Shown: positions 61,103 to 64,000 of the stretch, one piece after another
Position numbering within the stretch: position 1 is the stretch's first letter
How the letters are laid out: each line of letters starts with the position of its first letter
From: Rotaria sp. Silwood1
Taxonomy: Eukaryota; Rotifera; Eurotatoria; Philodinida; Philodinidae
Reading direction: 5' to 3'
Assembly (NCBI GenBank): GCA_905250075.1
Contig: CAJNOP010000021.1
Coordinates: 692,363-756,362, forward strand
DNA length: 64,000 nt
Notes under the pieces: generated by a model
What the model was told of the DNA's origin: nothing
The model's database searches: none
Seen by the model: only the letters and a program-made list of their open reading frames with translations
Program-made: the position numbers and the translations under genes

Positions 61103-62660
61103 TTATTGAAAAAACAAGCTTTAGGATGTGAGATAAAAAAAGGACGAAAGTTTTCATTGCGCCCGTTTCATTCTACAAAGTTTGTAAGTTTAAACCGTAT
61201 GTTTAAAAACAAAATAGTGCGTTTTTTCATATGACTCTTCAGACTATAAAATCTCTACACAAAGATTTTCCTGAATATGTTTAGATTTTTCAAAACACTG
61301 AATTTTTGCGTTTTTAACAACGTGAATGAACACAGATATAGAAACGAAAATCCTTTGGTAAGTGATTGACAAGTTCAGAAAATTAATTAGATAAGAATTT
61401 CTAAAAATTCTTTTAAACAATCTAATCACACTTTTTATTTGAGCGTTCTCACACCAATTCAGATGATACTAAAACGATCTGCTTTCATCATAAAAGATCT
61501 ATAGAGACACTTAAAACACCAACTTTGACATATGAAAACTTGCCAACAAGTCATTTCTCTCTGCAAAACATGTCGAAATATCGTGACAAAAAAAAAAAGA
61601 TTTTTGAACGTTTGTCAGATGCTTAAGTTCCTTTTTTTAGGTATCTTCAGCCGTCTTTTATGAAGAAAGTACGCGTTATGTTGTTTTTTTGAATGAACGT
61701 GAACATTGATTAGGATGTGTAAACACATTTTCAGAAACTTTTTTTGTTTGTTTCAGAAATAGACGCCTGGAAAACTAATTGTTACGAAACAATTTTGTGA
61801 AGACCGATCTTGCTGTGAATTTCATCACAAACATAAGGTGGTGAAAAACAGTTCAACAACAACGTCTGTTTGATTTTTTTTTATGCATGAAATCGTAAGC
61901 AATTATCTCTAATCCAGATCGTACTTTAATACCTAATGCATCCTATAATAGATGAACTATGATTGCGCGATTTCTAAGAAACAAACATGTTAGTTTCTAG
62001 ATTTAGGAAGACTTTGTCCAAGCTATTTGTAAACCATGGCACTTTCAAGAGCACAAAACTTCTAAGCAACATGAGTAGTCATCACATTTTCTACTCTTTA
62101 AAATAACATTGTTGAAAAATAGCTGCGACAAAATCTTTTCGGACCTGAAAACTATTGTGTGTATTGTTTTAGAAACCTTACCATCATAACTACTCTAGTA
62201 TAGAATGCGTTAAAGAGAAAACTATCGACTATTAAAATCACTATCTGGACACTTGAGATGATTGCTTAATATTATTGAAAAAACTCGAAAATACATTGTT
62301 TTAATTCATTATCTAATTAAGCTTAATTAACTATGAACTGCAAGAGACATTATTTTTACATATGTTCCTTCTACGAGAACTTGTTCAAAACTATCACCCT
62401 TATAAAGAATAAGAGTCGAATTGACAATGGATAATATTTCATTGTCGCTGGTTTTGTCGATATATTGGTTCTGAAATGGCAAAGAATTTTTATGAATCAA
62501 TGATGTTCACGTTGTCTATATGATCGAAGCAGGTTATTATATTAATTTACAGATGCTTTGTCGTTACAAAGGAAGCGTGGCTTGAAATGTAAGCATGTAC
62601 ATATATTACAAGCTAGTGAATTTAGTTTAACAAGTTTTAAAGAGTCTTTTATTAACATAA
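61103..62660. other. AT-rich stretch without recognised genes
   Basis: No supported gene. Contains poly-A/T runs and imperfect dispersed-repeat-like strings. The minus frame at 61244-61429 is not supported. Confidence 0.5.
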
Positions 62661-62908
62661 TTACTTTTCTAATGAAGGCGAATAGATACATTGACCTTCA
62701 ACTTGTGATTCATTAAAAAGATTATATGCCATTGGGATAGATTGATTAAAGTTATCCGATAAACAAACACTACGTTGTGGAACGATTTCTAATACTGACC
62801 AACACCTTGAGATAAAATAACATTTAAGAGACATATATTTTATATGTTTTAACACATAAAATTTACTCAACAATCGTCGTAAATACGATGTGCTCAAAAT
62901 TTAATGTA
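62661..62908 (-). CDS. Putative terminal exons of an unrecognised gene
   Basis: A minus-strand exon from about 62808 down to a TAA at 62661 reads CWSVLEIVPQRSVCLSDN, then NQSIPMAYNLFNESQVEGQC and SPSLEK. It has a CTCAAG acceptor. A preceding short exon, about 62871-62896 (HIVFTTIVE), would join it in phase across a 60-70-bp intron with a GTAAAT donor. Codon use is like real genes. Another open segment further up, complementary to about 62958-63102 (EVLRDVDDRTSSPLGTLL, then NNDEISYSEIFCKLFAIRHK), might belong to the same gene but ends in its own stop. No family is recognised. It could equally be a decayed fragment. Confidence 0.35.
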
Positions 62909-64000
62909 ATGTATTTGACAAGATTAGAATTTGTTTTTCTCTGCTCAGAATTCTCGACATATCTTTAACAACTTATGACGTATTGCAAATAGCTTGCAGA
63001 ATATCTCACTATAAGAAATTTCATCATTGTTTAAGAGTGTTCCAAGCGGCGATGAGGTGCGATCATCCACATCTCTTAAAACTTCGATTTTTTCTCAATG
63101 AGATTCCAGCATTGTATTGTTTTTGGTTTTGCTCATGGATTTCAAAAAAAAACGTTTGACTTCCTCCTCCTACATTAAAAATATTCGATCATCTTTAGCA
63201 AAAATCTTCCAATGAATTCTCTGAGTCATCGACTATCTCGAATCTTGACAATATCGAGACTTAGAGATTGATCAAATCCCAGTCAGAAGTTCAGATCAAC
63301 TGAGCGAAAGAACTCTATCAATAGATCCGTTCCTAGAACTGACGAAGGAACTTCTTCAGGAGCCGAATCACTTGTCGATCGAGACGATACTCGTTTGATC
63401 ATTACTAGTGAGTAATAGAAAAATCTAGAGTGGTTTGGTTTTCTGATCCTTCGCTCGTGCCATATCGATATTTTACTAAGTTTTTCAACAAGAAGTTGGA
63501 GTGTCTCTCAGATGACACGGCTAATCAACCTTCGATGTCAAACTTTACACAAATAGATTTTTCAATGAGATTATTTACTTGTGCAAGTTTTAGCTTTTCT
63601 AGTATTTCCTATGCTAAGATATTGAATATTCGAAATTCTCTCGTATGGAAAAGCTAATTTTGTTGATATATTTATATATCTCCAAAACATATAACAAAAA
63701 AAGCTAAAACTTGCCAAATCAACCAATTCCATTAAAAACTTTGTTCATGCAAAGTTGAATCTCGAAATCCTAAAATTGATTTTTTTACGTGACCTCAGGA
63801 ATCTCATAGCTTTCTGTTGGAAAACTGAGTAAAATGTTGATACCTCAAGGAACAAAGGCTTGGAAAACTAAACCATTTTAAACTTTTTTATAACTCACTA
63901 ACGATTTGACACCTGAAGAGGTTCTCTCATGAGCTGTTTCAAAAATTTTGTTTTCTTTTTGGAACGATATTTCATTAATAAAACAAGATACTGTTCAAAT
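62909..64000. other. Window end; weak open segments
   Basis: 63265-63418 is open in two plus frames and hydrophilic (for example RSTERKNSINRSVPRTDEGT), with a more balanced base composition than its surroundings. The plus frame at 63430-63657 follows it. No splice-consistent model or family was found. Confidence 0.3.

Overview
The window is AT-rich nuclear DNA from an animal. Genes are split by many short GT..AG introns (about 50-70 bp), plus occasional introns of 0.7-1.9 kb packed with decayed repeats. The gene set is metazoan: tomosyn, Orai, LAMTOR5, CHIP/STUB1, evectin and PGAP4. Very AT-rich third codon positions, compact genes, tandem leucine-rich-repeat exons of NLRC3/ribonuclease-inhibitor type, and dispersed repeat debris suggest a bdelloid rotifer (Rotaria/Adineta type). 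The species call is inference from style, not from a marker.

Layout. 1-420 is a two-orientation array of a TTCGTAACGAA-like motif. 3229-7413 (-) is the 5' half of a tomosyn gene that leaves the window on the left; its exon 6-7 intron carries an element with terminal inverted repeats. 8750-11345 (-) is OGG1, divergent from RFC1 (11759-16611, +) across 413 bp. 16806-18635 (+) and 18823-19270 (-) are two tail-to-tail LAMTOR5 paralogs, followed by NDUFB7 (-). 22280-22897 is a single-exon PLEKHB/evectin gene (+). 25469-26407 is the 3' remnant of an LRR gene with seven LRR exons and a stop in the first. 29724-32621 (-) is a membrane glycosyltransferase. 32.6-38.1 kb is gene-poor. 38146-38915 holds a probable pseudogene, then ETFA (-), an orphan single-exon gene (+), a secreted, probably GPI-anchored Xaa-Pro aminopeptidase (-), STUB1 (-), Orai (-), PGAP4 (-), an orphan 284-aa protein (-) and a multi-pass membrane protein with an unresolved 5' end (-). 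60401-61102 is a near-perfect inverted repeat of about 270-bp arms. The last 1.4 kb holds weak terminal-exon candidates.

Functionally these are ordinary housekeeping and signalling genes with no operon logic: DNA replication and repair (RFC1, OGG1), mitochondrial respiration (NDUFB7, ETFA), mTORC1 scaffold (two LAMTOR5), calcium entry (Orai), protein quality control (STUB1), exocytosis (tomosyn), endosome traffic (PLEKHB), GPI-glycan modification (PGAP4) and a likely GPI-anchored peptidase. The unusual content lies in the non-genic parts: the long hairpin, the palindromic motif array, the TIR element, the duplicated LAMTOR5 pair and the LRR exon array.

Exon borders were read by eye from GT/AG sites and checked for reading phase. 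A few positions next to homopolymer runs may be off by one base.
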